Below are positions 6,287 to 13,760 of a stretch of DNA of 14,022 bases, in pieces (within the stretch, counting starts at the first letter, position 1; the number at the start of each line of letters is the position of its first letter). A program made the position numbers and the translations under genes. Source of the stretch: an uncultured Collinsella sp. (lineage in GTDB: Bacteria; Actinomycetota; Coriobacteriia; Coriobacteriales; Coriobacteriaceae); contig CABQHT010000052.1 in assembly GCA_902464035.1 (NCBI GenBank), positions 1 through 14,022 on the forward strand, read 5' to 3'. The notes beneath the pieces are model-generated. The model did no database searches, was not told the DNA's origin, and worked only from the letters and a program-made list of their open reading frames with translations.

Positions 6287-8002
6287 ATGACGGCCACACC
6301 GTGGGGATTCCGGGACATATTGCCCGAGGAGGCTCAGGCGCGCGAGGAGATCGCATGTACGGTGAAGGGCTGCTTTAGGGAGCATCATTATCTGCCGGTC
6401 GAAACGCCGCTGCTCGAGGACAAGGGTTCGCTCGAGGAAGGCGGCCGCATTGCGGACACGCCGTTTAAGCTCTTTGACGACGACGGTCGCCTGCTGGTGG
6501 TCCGTCCCGACAACACGCTGCCGATCGTGCGCCTGGTCTCGACCCGCATGCGCGCGGCCGATCTGCCGCTGCGCCTTCGCTACGAGGCGCCGGTGGTTCG
6601 TGAGTGTCAGCGCAATGCCGGCGGCTCGCGTCAGTTTACGCAGTTGGGCTTTGAGCTTATCGGTGCGGGAGATACCGCGGGCGATGTCGAGATTGTCTCG
6701 CTCGTTGCCGAGGCCGCACGCGAGCTGGCACTTCCCGATGCGCGCATTATCGCAGGCAGTGTGCGTCCTTTTAAGGAATTGCTCGCGGTGTGCGAGGATC
6801 GTGAGCTGGCTGCCGAGGCCCTGCGCTGCGTGCACGCCAACGACTTTGTGGGCCTCGATGCCCGCGTGGCGGCAAGTGCCGAGTCCGATGCCGTCAAGTC
6901 CGCCATCAGCGAGCTGCCGCGCTTGCACGGCGGCGCCGAGGTACTCGACCGCGTGGACGCGCTGCTGGAGGCGGCGGGCATTGTCGCGCCGCTCACGCGC
7001 GAGCTGCGTGCCCTGGTCGAGGGCCTGGCACCCGAGGACGCCCAGGTGCTGTCGTTCGACTTCTCCATCATGAACTCTTTTGATTACTACACGGGCCTGG
7101 TCTTTAAGGCCTATGCCGGCGGCCTGCCCGATCCGGTGGGCTCGGGCGGTCGCTACGACTCCATCTTTACCGGTGCATTTGGCGACGGCATTGAGGTGCC
7201 GGCGGCGGGCTTCGCCTTTTCGCTCGAGCGTCTGGAGGCCGCGCACACCTCGGCCGAGGACGCTGCCTCCGATGGCGATCACGCCGCGGGCCGTGGCGCC
7301 GAGGGTCCGCTGCGCATTGCCGTGCCCAAGGGCTCGCTCAAGGCCGACACCCTCGATGTGCTCGAGGCCGCGGGTCTGGACGTCTCCGAGCTGCGCGATC
7401 CCGGTCGTCATCTCATCGTGCGCGGTCGCGACACGCGCGCCGGTGAGGGTGCGGTCGGCGATATCGAGTTTGTCATCGTGCGACCCAGTGACGCGCCCGC
7501 CTTTGTGGGCTGCGGCGGCGCCGACTGCGGCATCTGCGGCTGGGACTCGCTTATCGAGGCCGACCTCAACCTGCTGCAGCTGGTCGATCTGGGCTATGGC
7601 CTGTGCACCTTTATCGAGGCGGAGCCTGCATGGCGCGCCGGTCAGGCCGAGCGCAACTATGCCCGCCGCGGGTCGCTTCGCGTGGCAACCAAGTACCCGC
7701 GCATCGCGAGCGCTTGGTATGCCGAGCGCGGCGTGAATGCCGATATCGTCTCGCTGCACGGCAACATCGAGCTGGGCCCCATCGTCGGCATGACCGATCG
7801 CATCGTGGACATTACCGCCACGGGTGCCACCCTGCGCGACAACGACCTGGTCATCACCGGCCGCATCATGGACTGCACGGCCCGCTTCTTTGTCAATCCG
7901 GGCGCCGCACGTCTGGACCCGCGCGTACGCAATCTGGCAGATCGCTTGGCGGCAGCCGTGAAGGACAAGCATTTTGAGCCCGTTGCGGGCTCGGCACAAT
8001 AG
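6287..8002 (+). CDS. hisZG: HisZ-HisG fusion: ATP phosphoribosyltransferase, regulatory plus catalytic subunits
   Basis: The 571-residue protein joins both halves of short-form ATP phosphoribosyltransferase, the first step of histidine synthesis (ATP + PRPP). Residues 1 to about 318 are HisZ, a histidyl-tRNA synthetase paralogue: WGFRDILPEEA at the start, RPDNT at 73-77, RQFTQLGFE at 115-123, FDYYTG at 265-270, GSGGRYD at 285-291 and FAFSLERL at 309-316. The synthetase's RGLDYY motif reads NSFDYY, so aminoacylation is unlikely. Residues 319-341 form an Ala/Gly/Asp-rich linker. Residues 342-571 are HisG: LRIAVPKGSLK, RPSDAPAFV at 399-407, LRVATKYPR at 464-472 and the PRPP loop DITATGATL at 508-516. 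About 230 residues is short-form length, without the long form's C-terminal regulatory domain. AGGAGG at 6273-6278 supports the start. HisZ and HisG are usually separate genes. Confidence 0.9.
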   Translation: MTATPWGFRDILPEEAQAREEIACTVKGCFREHHYLPVETPLLEDKGSLEEGGRIADTPFKLFDDDGRLLVVRPDNTLPIVRLVSTRMRAADLPLRLRYEAPVVRECQRNAGGSRQFTQLGFELIGAGDTAGDVEIVSLVAEAARELALPDARIIAGSVRPFKELLAVCEDRELAAEALRCVHANDFVGLDARVAASAESDAVKSAISELPRLHGGAEVLDRVDALLEAAGIVAPLTRELRALVEGLAPEDAQVLSFDFSIMNSFDYYTGLVFKAYAGGLPDPVGSGGRYDSIFTGAFGDGIEVPAAGFAFSLERLEAAHTSAEDAASDGDHAAGRGAEGPLRIAVPKGSLKADTLDVLEAAGLDVSELRDPGRHLIVRGRDTRAGEGAVGDIEFVIVRPSDAPAFVGCGGADCGICGWDSLIEADLNLLQLVDLGYGLCTFIEAEPAWRAGQAERNYARRGSLRVATKYPRIASAWYAERGVNADIVSLHGNIELGPIVGMTDRIVDITATGATLRDNDLVITGRIMDCTARFFVNPGAARLDPRVRNLADRLAAAVKDKHFEPVAGSAQ

Positions 8003-8031
8003 CGCGAGCACGCACGGGCGCCCCAACGTCT

Positions 8032-8074
8032 GGGCTGCGGGCCGACTGGCGCCGCCGCCCGGCCTCTCGTTTTT
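8032..8074 (+). promoter_or_regulatory. GC-rich hairpin with T5 in the hisZG-hisD gap (weak attenuator candidate)
   Basis: The 105-base gap holds nested short helices: GGGC (8032-8035) with GCCC (8057-8060), CGG (8038-8040) with CCG (8052-8054), and GCC (8041-8043) with GGC (8048-8050). Five T residues lie at 8070-8074, about nine bases after the stem. The distance and the internal loops make this a poor terminator. It could slow transcription or act as an mRNA processing site. Confidence 0.25.
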
Positions 8075-8107
8075 CGAACACAACCTCGACCGATAGGGGA
8101 TACCGAA

Positions 8108-9541
8108 ATGAAGACCATCAAGCTTGCTCCCGGTGAGTGCCTCGTTACCAACCAGCTCAACCGTAAGGGCGTGCTGCCGCAAAACATCGTCGACGCCGCC
8201 CGCGATATCGTGGCCAACGTGCGCGCCAACGGCGATGCCGCGGTGCGCGATTACTGCCAGCGTTTTGACGGCGTTGAACTGCAGAGCTTCCGTCTTCCGC
8301 AGGAGCAGGTCGATGCCGCGCTCGAAGGCCTCGATCCGGCTTTTGTCGCCGCGCTCGAAAAGGCTGCGCGCCAAATTCGCGAGTTCCACCAGCGCGAGGT
8401 CGAGCAGAGCTGGTTTACCACGCGCCCGGATGGCACGATGCTCGGCGTTAAGGTGACCCCGCTCGCTGCGGCCGGCATCTACGTGCCGGGCGGTCGCGCG
8501 CAGTACCCCTCCACCGTGCTCATGAACGCCATTCCCGCCAAGGTGGCCGGCGTCAAGCGCGTGGTCATGGTAACCCCGCCGCAAAAGGATGGACTGATTA
8601 GCCCGTATACGCTCGCGGCCGCCAAGCTCGGCGGCGTGGACGAGATCTATATGGTGGGCGGCGCTCAGGCCGTGGCCGCGCTGGCGTACGGTACCGAGAC
8701 CATTCCGCGTGTCGACAAGATTACCGGCCCGGGCAACGCCTTTGTTGCCGCTGCCAAGCAGATTGTCTCGGGTGACGTGGGTATCGACATGGTCGCCGGT
8801 CCCTCCGAGGTCTGCGTGCTGGCCGACGCCACGGCCAAGCCCATGGTGGTCGCGGCCGACCTGATGGCTCAGGCCGAGCACGATCCGCTGGCGGCCTGCT
8901 ATCTGGTGACCTGCGACGAGCAGTTTGCGCGCGAGGTCGAGGCGGGTATCGACGTTCTGGTGGCGCAGTCCCCGCGCGCCGAGATCACGCGCGCCTCGCT
9001 CGATAACGAAGGCACCATCGTGGTGGCCGCCGACATGGCTGCCGCCGTCGAGGCCGTGAACACCGTCGCGCCCGAGCACCTTGAGCTGCACTGCAAGGAC
9101 GCGATGGGTCTGCTCGGTGGTATCCGCAACGCCGGCGCCATCTTTGTGGGCGCCTGGAGCTCCGAGCCGCTCGGCGATTACGTCGCTGGCCCCAACCACA
9201 CGTTGCCGACCGGCGGCACGGCCATATTCTCCAACCCGCTTTCGGTCGAAGAGTTCGTTAAGCGCTCGAGTGTCATTTGCTATACGCCCGAGGGCCTGCT
9301 CTCCGACGCTCCCGCCACACAGCGTCTAGCCGAGGCCGAGGGGCTGTGGGCACACGCGCTTTCGGCCGCACTGCGCCGCCGCGTGCTGGAGCAGGGCGAG
9401 GATGCCGTGAGTGCCGCGTCGCTGGCTGCGGCCGACCTGACCAAGGTCGCCTGGCCGGGCGACGCCGTGGCGACGGTTGCCGAGGGCGTGGACCTGGCGG
9501 CTGCGGGCGGTGCCGCTGGCGCGGTCATCGAGGAGGCCTAA
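8108..9541 (+). CDS. hisD: Histidinol dehydrogenase
   Basis: HisD oxidises L-histidinol to L-histidine in two NAD-dependent steps. The sequence contains the family core: GIYVPGGRAQYPSTVLMN, VGGAQAVAALAYGTE, DKITGPGN and DMVAGPSEV. The zinc ligands expected from the E. coli enzyme are Gln255 and His258 in AQAEHD, Asp357 in GDYVAGPNH and His416 in WAHAL. The catalytic Glu323-His324 pair is in APEHLEL. At 477 residues it exceeds the usual 425-440 because of an Ala-rich tail of about 40 residues. The weak AGGGGA at 8094-8099 precedes the ATG at 8108. The stop is one base before the hisC start. Confidence 0.97.
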   Translation: MKTIKLAPGECLVTNQLNRKGVLPQNIVDAARDIVANVRANGDAAVRDYCQRFDGVELQSFRLPQEQVDAALEGLDPAFVAALEKAARQIREFHQREVEQSWFTTRPDGTMLGVKVTPLAAAGIYVPGGRAQYPSTVLMNAIPAKVAGVKRVVMVTPPQKDGLISPYTLAAAKLGGVDEIYMVGGAQAVAALAYGTETIPRVDKITGPGNAFVAAAKQIVSGDVGIDMVAGPSEVCVLADATAKPMVVAADLMAQAEHDPLAACYLVTCDEQFAREVEAGIDVLVAQSPRAEITRASLDNEGTIVVAADMAAAVEAVNTVAPEHLELHCKDAMGLLGGIRNAGAIFVGAWSSEPLGDYVAGPNHTLPTGGTAIFSNPLSVEEFVKRSSVICYTPEGLLSDAPATQRLAEAEGLWAHALSAALRRRVLEQGEDAVSAASLAAADLTKVAWPGDAVATVAEGVDLAAAGGAAGAVIEEA

Positions 9542-9542
9542 G

Positions 9543-10658
9543 ATGGCCGAACTCACGCCTCGCATGAAGGAGCTCGTCCAGCCCTACTTGGCCGGTATCG
9601 AACCCTACGATCCCAACTTTACGCCTACGCGCATCAACCTTTCGGCCAACGAGAACACCTATCCCGTGCCGGCCGGCGTGCGCGAGGCGGTCGACGCGGC
9701 CCTGGCTGCCACGCCGCTCAACCGCTATCCCGATCCCATGTCGAACGACCTGCGCGACGAGCTTGCTGCCTGGCATGGCGTGACGCGCGAGAACATCTGC
9801 GTGGGCAACGGTGGCGACGAGCTGCTCTATAACTATCTGCTGGCGTTTGGCGGCGCGGGGCGGACCCTGCTCAACTGCCCGCCGTGCTTTAGCGAGTATG
9901 CGTTCTTTGCGTCGCTCTGCCAGACCGAGGTGCGCGACGTGTGGCGCGACCCGGCGACCTTTGAGCTCGACCAGGCGGCTGTGCTCGCGGCGGCGCCCGA
10001 GTGCAGCCTGGCCATCGTGACCTCGCCCAATAACCCCACGGGCGACGTGGCACCGCTCGATTTTGTCGCGGCGCTGTGCGATGCGTGCCCCGGCATGGTC
10101 ATGGTCGACGAGGCCTACGTTGAGTTTGCGGACGATTCGTTTGGCACGGCCACCACAGCGCAGGGGCTTATCGCCGAGCATCCCAACCTGGTGATTCTGC
10201 ATACGCTGTCCAAAGCGTTTGGCGCTGCCGGTACGCGTCTGGGTTACGTGATCGCGGCGCCCGAGGTCATCGACGTGTTCGCTGCGATTCGCCAGATCTA
10301 TTCGGTCAACGTGCTGAGCCAGGCGGCGGCGCTTGCCTGCGTGCATGCCCGCGATGCGTACGCGCCCGTGGTGGCGCAGGTCGCATCCGAGCGCGAGCGC
10401 GAGCTGTGCGCCCTGCGCGCAATGGCTGCCGAGGGTCTGCCCGTGGAGGCGTGGCCGAGCGCGGCGAACTTTGTGCTCGTACGCACGCCGCATGCCACGC
10501 GCGTGCGCGAGCGTCTGCGCGACGAGTATTCGATTTTGGTGCGCGACTTTAGCTACGCGCCGGGGCTCGCGGACTGTCTGCGCATTACTGTGGGTACGCC
10601 GCAGGAAAACGATGAGGTGCTGGCTGCGTTTGCCGCGCTGGTGAAGGAGGAGATGTAG
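9543..10658 (+). CDS. hisC: Histidinol-phosphate aminotransferase
   Basis: HisC is a PLP enzyme converting imidazole acetol phosphate and glutamate to histidinol phosphate and 2-oxoglutarate. The 371-residue protein has the fold-type I landmarks: LSANENTYPVP near residue 33, SPNNPTGD with Asn163, VDEAYVEF with Asp189 and Tyr192, and TLSKAFGAAGTRLGYV with the PLP lysine at Lys224. The start at 9543 is set by AGGAGG at 9531-9536 within the hisD end. An in-frame extension to 9477 would lie wholly inside hisD and is rejected. The gene begins one base after the hisD stop and its own stop directly abuts hisB. Confidence 0.96.
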   Translation: MAELTPRMKELVQPYLAGIEPYDPNFTPTRINLSANENTYPVPAGVREAVDAALAATPLNRYPDPMSNDLRDELAAWHGVTRENICVGNGGDELLYNYLLAFGGAGRTLLNCPPCFSEYAFFASLCQTEVRDVWRDPATFELDQAAVLAAAPECSLAIVTSPNNPTGDVAPLDFVAALCDACPGMVMVDEAYVEFADDSFGTATTAQGLIAEHPNLVILHTLSKAFGAAGTRLGYVIAAPEVIDVFAAIRQIYSVNVLSQAAALACVHARDAYAPVVAQVASERERELCALRAMAAEGLPVEAWPSAANFVLVRTPHATRVRERLRDEYSILVRDFSYAPGLADCLRITVGTPQENDEVLAAFAALVKEEM

Positions 10659-11246
10659 ATGGGCCGTTATGCCGAGGTAACCCGTAAGACGGGGGAGACC
10701 GATATCGTCGTCAAGCTCGACCTGGATGGAACCGGTACGTGCGATATCTCGACCGGCGTGCCGTTTTTCGACCACATGCTCAACGCCTTTGGCCGCCATG
10801 GTTTGTTTGATTTGACGGTGCGCGCAGTGGGCGACGTGGAAGTCGACGCGCACCACACCGTCGAGGACACGGGTATTGTGCTGGGCGAGGCGTTCTGCCA
10901 GGCGCTGGGTGACAAGGCGGGCATTACGCGCTTTGCCGATGCGGCGATCGCCATGGACGAGACGCTCGTGATGGCCGCCGTTGACATTTCGGGTCGCGGG
11001 CAGGCCTACTGCGAGCTGCCCGTGCCGACTGAGCGCGTGGGCAGCTTCGATACCGAGCTGGCCGTCGAGTTCTTCTATGCCTTTGCTCGCGATGCCAAGC
11101 TCACGCTGCACGTGCGTGAGCTGGCGGGCGGCAACTCGCATCACATTATCGAGGCCGCCTTTAAGGCCGTGGGCCGCACGATGCGCCACGCCTGCGAGCT
11201 GGACCCCCGCGTGCAAGGCATCCCCAGCACTAAGGGCTCACTGTAA
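10659..11246 (+). CDS. hisB: Imidazoleglycerol-phosphate dehydratase (monofunctional)
   Basis: HisB dehydrates imidazole glycerol phosphate to imidazole acetol phosphate. The 195-residue product has both metal-binding repeats: HHTVED at 65-70 and HHIIEA at 161-166. The N-terminal half shows GVPFFDHMLNAFGRHG. The C-terminus IPSTKGSL is the usual ending. It lacks the phosphatase domain found in the bifunctional E. coli protein, so the histidinol-phosphatase must be encoded elsewhere. The ATG directly follows the hisC TAG, and GGAGG inside the hisC end serves as ribosome site. The last two bases of the stop codon form the start of the inverted repeat that separates hisB from hisH. Confidence 0.97.
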   Translation: MGRYAEVTRKTGETDIVVKLDLDGTGTCDISTGVPFFDHMLNAFGRHGLFDLTVRAVGDVEVDAHHTVEDTGIVLGEAFCQALGDKAGITRFADAAIAMDETLVMAAVDISGRGQAYCELPVPTERVGSFDTELAVEFFYAFARDAKLTLHVRELAGGNSHHIIEAAFKAVGRTMRHACELDPRVQGIPSTKGSL

Positions 11247-11359
11247 CCTGCCAAAAAGGGACAGGTTTATTTTGGCAGGTTTTATCTGCGGGAATGCTGT
11301 CTCATGCGGTGGGTAAACGTTTTACCGACCAAAATAAACCTGTCCCTTTTTGGCAGGTT
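11245..11359. repeat. Palindromic extragenic element with a perfect 31-bp inverted repeat between hisB and hisH
   Basis: The 31-base arm 11245-11275 is the exact reverse complement of 11329-11359, with 53 bases between. Each arm can also fold locally. On the left, AACCTGCCAAAA (11245-11256) pairs perfectly with TTTTGGCAGGTT (11270-11281) and is followed by TTAT, resembling a terminator. On the right, CCAAAA (11329-11334) pairs with TTTTGG (11348-11353). A small GGTAAA/TTTACC hairpin (11312-11326) sits near the right side of the centre. The element contains no convincing gene. Its composition differs from the GC-rich flanks. It looks like a MITE or REP/BIME-like mobile palindrome; that class assignment is inference. 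Confidence 0.8.
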
Positions 11360-11383
11360 TTGAATGGGAAAAGGGAGGGTCGC

Positions 11384-12085
11384 GTGGGCGAACCGAAGAT
11401 CGTGGTGGTCGACTACCACAAGGGCAACTTGTCGAGCGTCGTGCGTGGGCTCGCGCGCGCCGGTGCTGCCGCCTGCACGTCGGACGATCCGGAGCAGATC
11501 CGCAACGCCGACGGCTTGGTCATCCCGGGCGTGGGCGCGTTCTACGACGCGATTGCCTTTATGCGCGAGAGCGGCGAGGCGGACGCGGTGCTCGACGCCG
11601 TTGCCGCCGGAACTTCGCTGCTCGGCATCTGCCTGGGCCTTCAGCTGTTCTTCGAGCGTGGCAACGAGGGCGCGGTTGCGGACGCGGGCGCGGTTGCGGA
11701 CGGTGACGCCTCCGAACAGGCCGGTGGCCCCTGGGTCGATGGCCTGGGCATCATGCGCGGCTCGTGCACGCGCCTGGAGTCGAGCCGTCTGAAGGTGCCG
11801 CACGTGGGCTGGGACCAGGTGCACATGACGCCCGCCGGCGCGGCCGATCCGCTGCTCGCCGGTTTTGCCGAGGGCGCCAACATGTACTTCACCCACAGCT
11901 ACGCGGTGGCCGACGACGCCGATGCCGCCGACGTGCTGGCGCGTACGCACTACACGCGGAGCTTTCCGTGCATCGTGCGCCACGGCAACGTGTGGGGCTG
12001 CCAGTTCCATCCCGAGAAATCCTCCGCGCTGGGTCAGCGCATCCTTAAGAACTTCGTGAGCATCGTCGAGGGGGCCGGCCGATGA
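11384..12085 (+). CDS. hisH: Imidazole glycerol phosphate synthase, glutaminase subunit
   Basis: HisH hydrolyses glutamine and channels ammonia to HisF. The 233-residue product starts at GTG 11384, preceded by AGGGAGGG at 11372-11379. An in-frame extension to 11294 would run through the palindromic element and is rejected. The class I amidotransferase triad is present: Cys83 in LLGICLGLQ, and His209 with Glu211 in CQFHPEKS. VIPGVGAFYDA and LKVPHVGWDQV are typical HisH segments. It is longer than the usual 200-215 residues because of an Ala/Asp-rich insert after residue 95, encoded by a short tandem repeat. Its stop overlaps the hisA start by four bases (ATGA). Confidence 0.95.
   Translation: MGEPKIVVVDYHKGNLSSVVRGLARAGAAACTSDDPEQIRNADGLVIPGVGAFYDAIAFMRESGEADAVLDAVAAGTSLLGICLGLQLFFERGNEGAVADAGAVADGDASEQAGGPWVDGLGIMRGSCTRLESSRLKVPHVGWDQVHMTPAGAADPLLAGFAEGANMYFTHSYAVADDADAADVLARTHYTRSFPCIVRHGNVWGCQFHPEKSSALGQRILKNFVSIVEGAGR
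11669..11701 (+). repeat. 15-bp direct repeat with 18-bp period inside hisH
   Basis: GGCGCGGTTGCGGAC occurs at 11669-11683 and again at 11687-11701. The period is a multiple of three, so it duplicates GAVAD in frame. The duplicated residues lie in a surface-loop-like insert between the catalytic cysteine region and the WVDGLGIM segment. It looks like a slippage-prone expansion and need not affect activity. Confidence 0.85.
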
Positions 12086-12825
12086 TTCTGTTTCCTGCAA
12101 TCGATTTGATCGGCGGCAAGGTCGTGCGCCTGGAGCGCGGCGACCGGAGCCGCTGCAAGGTATATTCCGACGACCCCGTGGCTGTCGCCCGCTCCTTTGC
12201 CGAGCAGGGTGCGAGCTGGGTGCACGTCGTCGACCTGTCCGCTGCCTTTGGCGAGGACGAGGGCGCGTGCGCTGCCAACTCGGCGGCGATCGAGGCCATC
12301 TGCGGCGTCGACGGTCTGTCCGTGGACGTGGGCGGCGGTGTTCGCTCGCTCGCGCGCATCGACGAGCTGGCCGGCTATGGTGCTCGCCGCATCGCACTGG
12401 GCACCGTGCTCGTGACCGAGCCGGGTTTTGCCGAGGTGGCGGCGCAAGGCTTTGGCGAGCTGCTGGTGGCAGACATTGCCGCCCGTGACGGCCAGGTCAA
12501 GGTGAACGGCTGGCGCGATGGCGCGGGCGTGGCGCTCGACGACGCTGTGGCACAGCTTTCCGATCTGGGCTTTAAGCATCTGGTGTATACCGACATCGCG
12601 CGTGATGGCATGCAGACGGGCATCGACGTGGCGGCATATCGCCATGTGGCCGAGGTCGCGGGCTTTCCCGTCGTGGCCTCGGGCGGTATCTCGACGCTCG
12701 ATGACATCCGCGCGCTGGCCGCGGTGGGCGAGGGCGCGATTGAAGGTGCCATTACCGGTCGTGCACTCTACGAGGGCAATTTTACGCTGGCCCAGGCGCT
12801 GGCAGCCGCTCGAGGGGAGGAGTAG
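12082..12825 (+). CDS. hisA: ProFAR isomerase (phosphoribosylformimino-AICAR-P isomerase)
   Basis: HisA isomerises ProFAR to PRFAR, the substrate of HisF-HisH. The 247-residue TIM barrel has FPAIDL with the first catalytic Asp8, VHVVDLSAAFG, VDVGGGVRS, YTDIARDGM, VVASGGIST and the phosphate-binding GAITGRALYEG. The second catalytic aspartate expected on strand 5 (Asp127 of the Thermotoga enzyme, in a D-x-R/K-x-G context) aligns with Ala133 in ADIAARDGQV. An aspartate stands two residues earlier, at 131. The start codon overlaps the hisH stop (ATGA), indicating translational coupling. hisF follows after three bases. The order hisH-hisA-hisF fixes the identity despite the unusual residue. I cannot tell from sequence whether it also has the TrpF activity of PriA. 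Confidence 0.93.
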   Translation: MILFPAIDLIGGKVVRLERGDRSRCKVYSDDPVAVARSFAEQGASWVHVVDLSAAFGEDEGACAANSAAIEAICGVDGLSVDVGGGVRSLARIDELAGYGARRIALGTVLVTEPGFAEVAAQGFGELLVADIAARDGQVKVNGWRDGAGVALDDAVAQLSDLGFKHLVYTDIARDGMQTGIDVAAYRHVAEVAGFPVVASGGISTLDDIRALAAVGEGAIEGAITGRALYEGNFTLAQALAAARGEE

Positions 12826-12828
12826 CCC

Positions 12829-13611
12829 ATGCTTACCAAACGCGTCATTCCCTGCCTGGACGTTAAGGACGGCCGCGTGGTCAAGGGCGTCAACTTTGTG
12901 AGCCTGCGCGATGCGGGCGACCCGGTGGAGCTGGCGCGCGCCTACGACCGCGAGGGTGCAGACGAGGTCGTCTTCCTGGACATTACCGCGACGAGCGACA
13001 ACCGCGCGACGACCATCGAGATGGCGGCGCACGCGGCCGAGGAGCTCGCTATTCCCTATACCGTGGGCGGCGGTTTCCGCGACTTGGCGGGCATGCGAAC
13101 CATGGTTGCCGCCGGTGCCGACAAGGTGTCGCTTAACTCTGCCGCCGTGCGCGATCCGTCGTTGATCAGCCAGGCTGCCGCGGCGTTTGGCAGCCAGGCC
13201 GTGGTCGTGGCGATTGATGCCAAGCGCGTGGGCCTGCCCGGTGAGCCGGGCGCCGACAAGTGGGAGGTCTTCACGGCGGGCGGTCGCAACGCCATGGGTA
13301 TCGATGCGGTGGCATGGGCCGAGGAAGCGGCTCGTCGCGGCGCCGGTGAGATCTTGCTCACCAGCATGGATCGCGACGGCACCAAGGCTGGCTTCGACCT
13401 GGCACTCACCCGTGCCGTGGCGCGCGCAGTGCCGATTCCCGTCATCGCGAGCGGCGGCGTGGGCACACTCGAGCATTTTGCCGAAGGCGTGATCGAGGGC
13501 GAGGCCGACGCTGTGCTGGCAGCCAGCGTCTTTCACTTTGGAACCTTCAGCATTCGCCAGGTCAAAGAGTATATGGCCAGCCAAGGAATCCCTGTCAGGC
13601 TGGACTTTTAG
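12829..13611 (+). CDS. hisF: Imidazole glycerol phosphate synthase, cyclase subunit
   Basis: HisF uses ammonia from HisH to convert PRFAR to imidazole glycerol phosphate and AICAR. The 260-residue TIM barrel begins MLTKRVIPCLDVKDGRVVKG with catalytic Asp11. The second catalytic residue, Asp130, is in VVAIDAK. Other family segments are VVFLDITATSDNR, YTVGGGFRD, ADKVSLNSAAV, LLTSMDRDGTKAGFD and VIASGGVGT. GAGGAG at the hisA end precedes the ATG, and the two genes are three bases apart. Length is typical. A palindromic element separates it from hisI. Confidence 0.97.
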   Translation: MLTKRVIPCLDVKDGRVVKGVNFVSLRDAGDPVELARAYDREGADEVVFLDITATSDNRATTIEMAAHAAEELAIPYTVGGGFRDLAGMRTMVAAGADKVSLNSAAVRDPSLISQAAAAFGSQAVVVAIDAKRVGLPGEPGADKWEVFTAGGRNAMGIDAVAWAEEAARRGAGEILLTSMDRDGTKAGFDLALTRAVARAVPIPVIASGGVGTLEHFAEGVIEGEADAVLAASVFHFGTFSIRQVKEYMASQGIPVRLDF

Positions 13612-13620
13612 CGCTGCGGC

Positions 13621-13715
13621 TTGCCCAGGCACCCGACCTTCCGGCTCCAACCCTCCTCGCGTACTTAAGTACGCGTCGTCGGGCTTGTCGCTCGGAATCT
13701 CGGGCACCTGGGCAA
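13621..13715. repeat. Imperfect palindrome of about 95 nt between hisF and hisI
   Basis: The outer arms TTGCCCAGG (13621-13629) and CCTGGGCAA (13707-13715) are exact reverse complements. Further in, CCCGA (13632-13636) pairs with TCGGG (13700-13704) and TTCCG (13639-13643) with CGGAA (13693-13697). The centre is an 18-bp perfect palindrome, CGCGTACTTAAGTACGCG (13658-13675). The remaining segments match loosely. No T-run follows, so it does not look like a standard terminator. It may be a repetitive extragenic palindrome; its copy number cannot be judged from one window. Confidence 0.75.
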
Positions 13716-13760
13716 CCCTCGCCGACCTGTGGTGTTTACGGTAATAACTTGGGAGAAATG

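Noticed and set aside
6258..6290. A ten-codon frame (MRHSMRRLTR) ending at the hisZG start, as a possible leader peptide
   Set aside because: It has a single His codon and no ribosome site, so it does not fit a histidine attenuator.
6254..9199. A 981-codon open frame on the - strand across hisZG and hisD
   Set aside because: It lies antisense to two well-matched his genes and arises from their G/C-ending codon bias. Its translation is rich in His, Arg, Gly and Ala with no recognisable domain.
9525..11216. A 563-codon open frame on the - strand across hisC and hisB
   Set aside because: It is antisense to two clear genes, and its composition is that expected of a codon-bias shadow.
11294..11383. 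N-terminal extension of HisH into the palindromic element
   Set aside because: The extra residues are encoded by the repeat, and the GTG at 11384 has a strong ribosome site and gives a normal HisH N-terminus.
11669..11701. CRISPR-like repeat
   Set aside because: There are only two copies with a 3-base gap, and they lie in frame within hisH.
12034..13707. A 557-codon open frame on the - strand across hisA and hisF
   Set aside because: It is antisense to hisA and hisF, has no recognisable motif, and its start lies inside the palindromic element.
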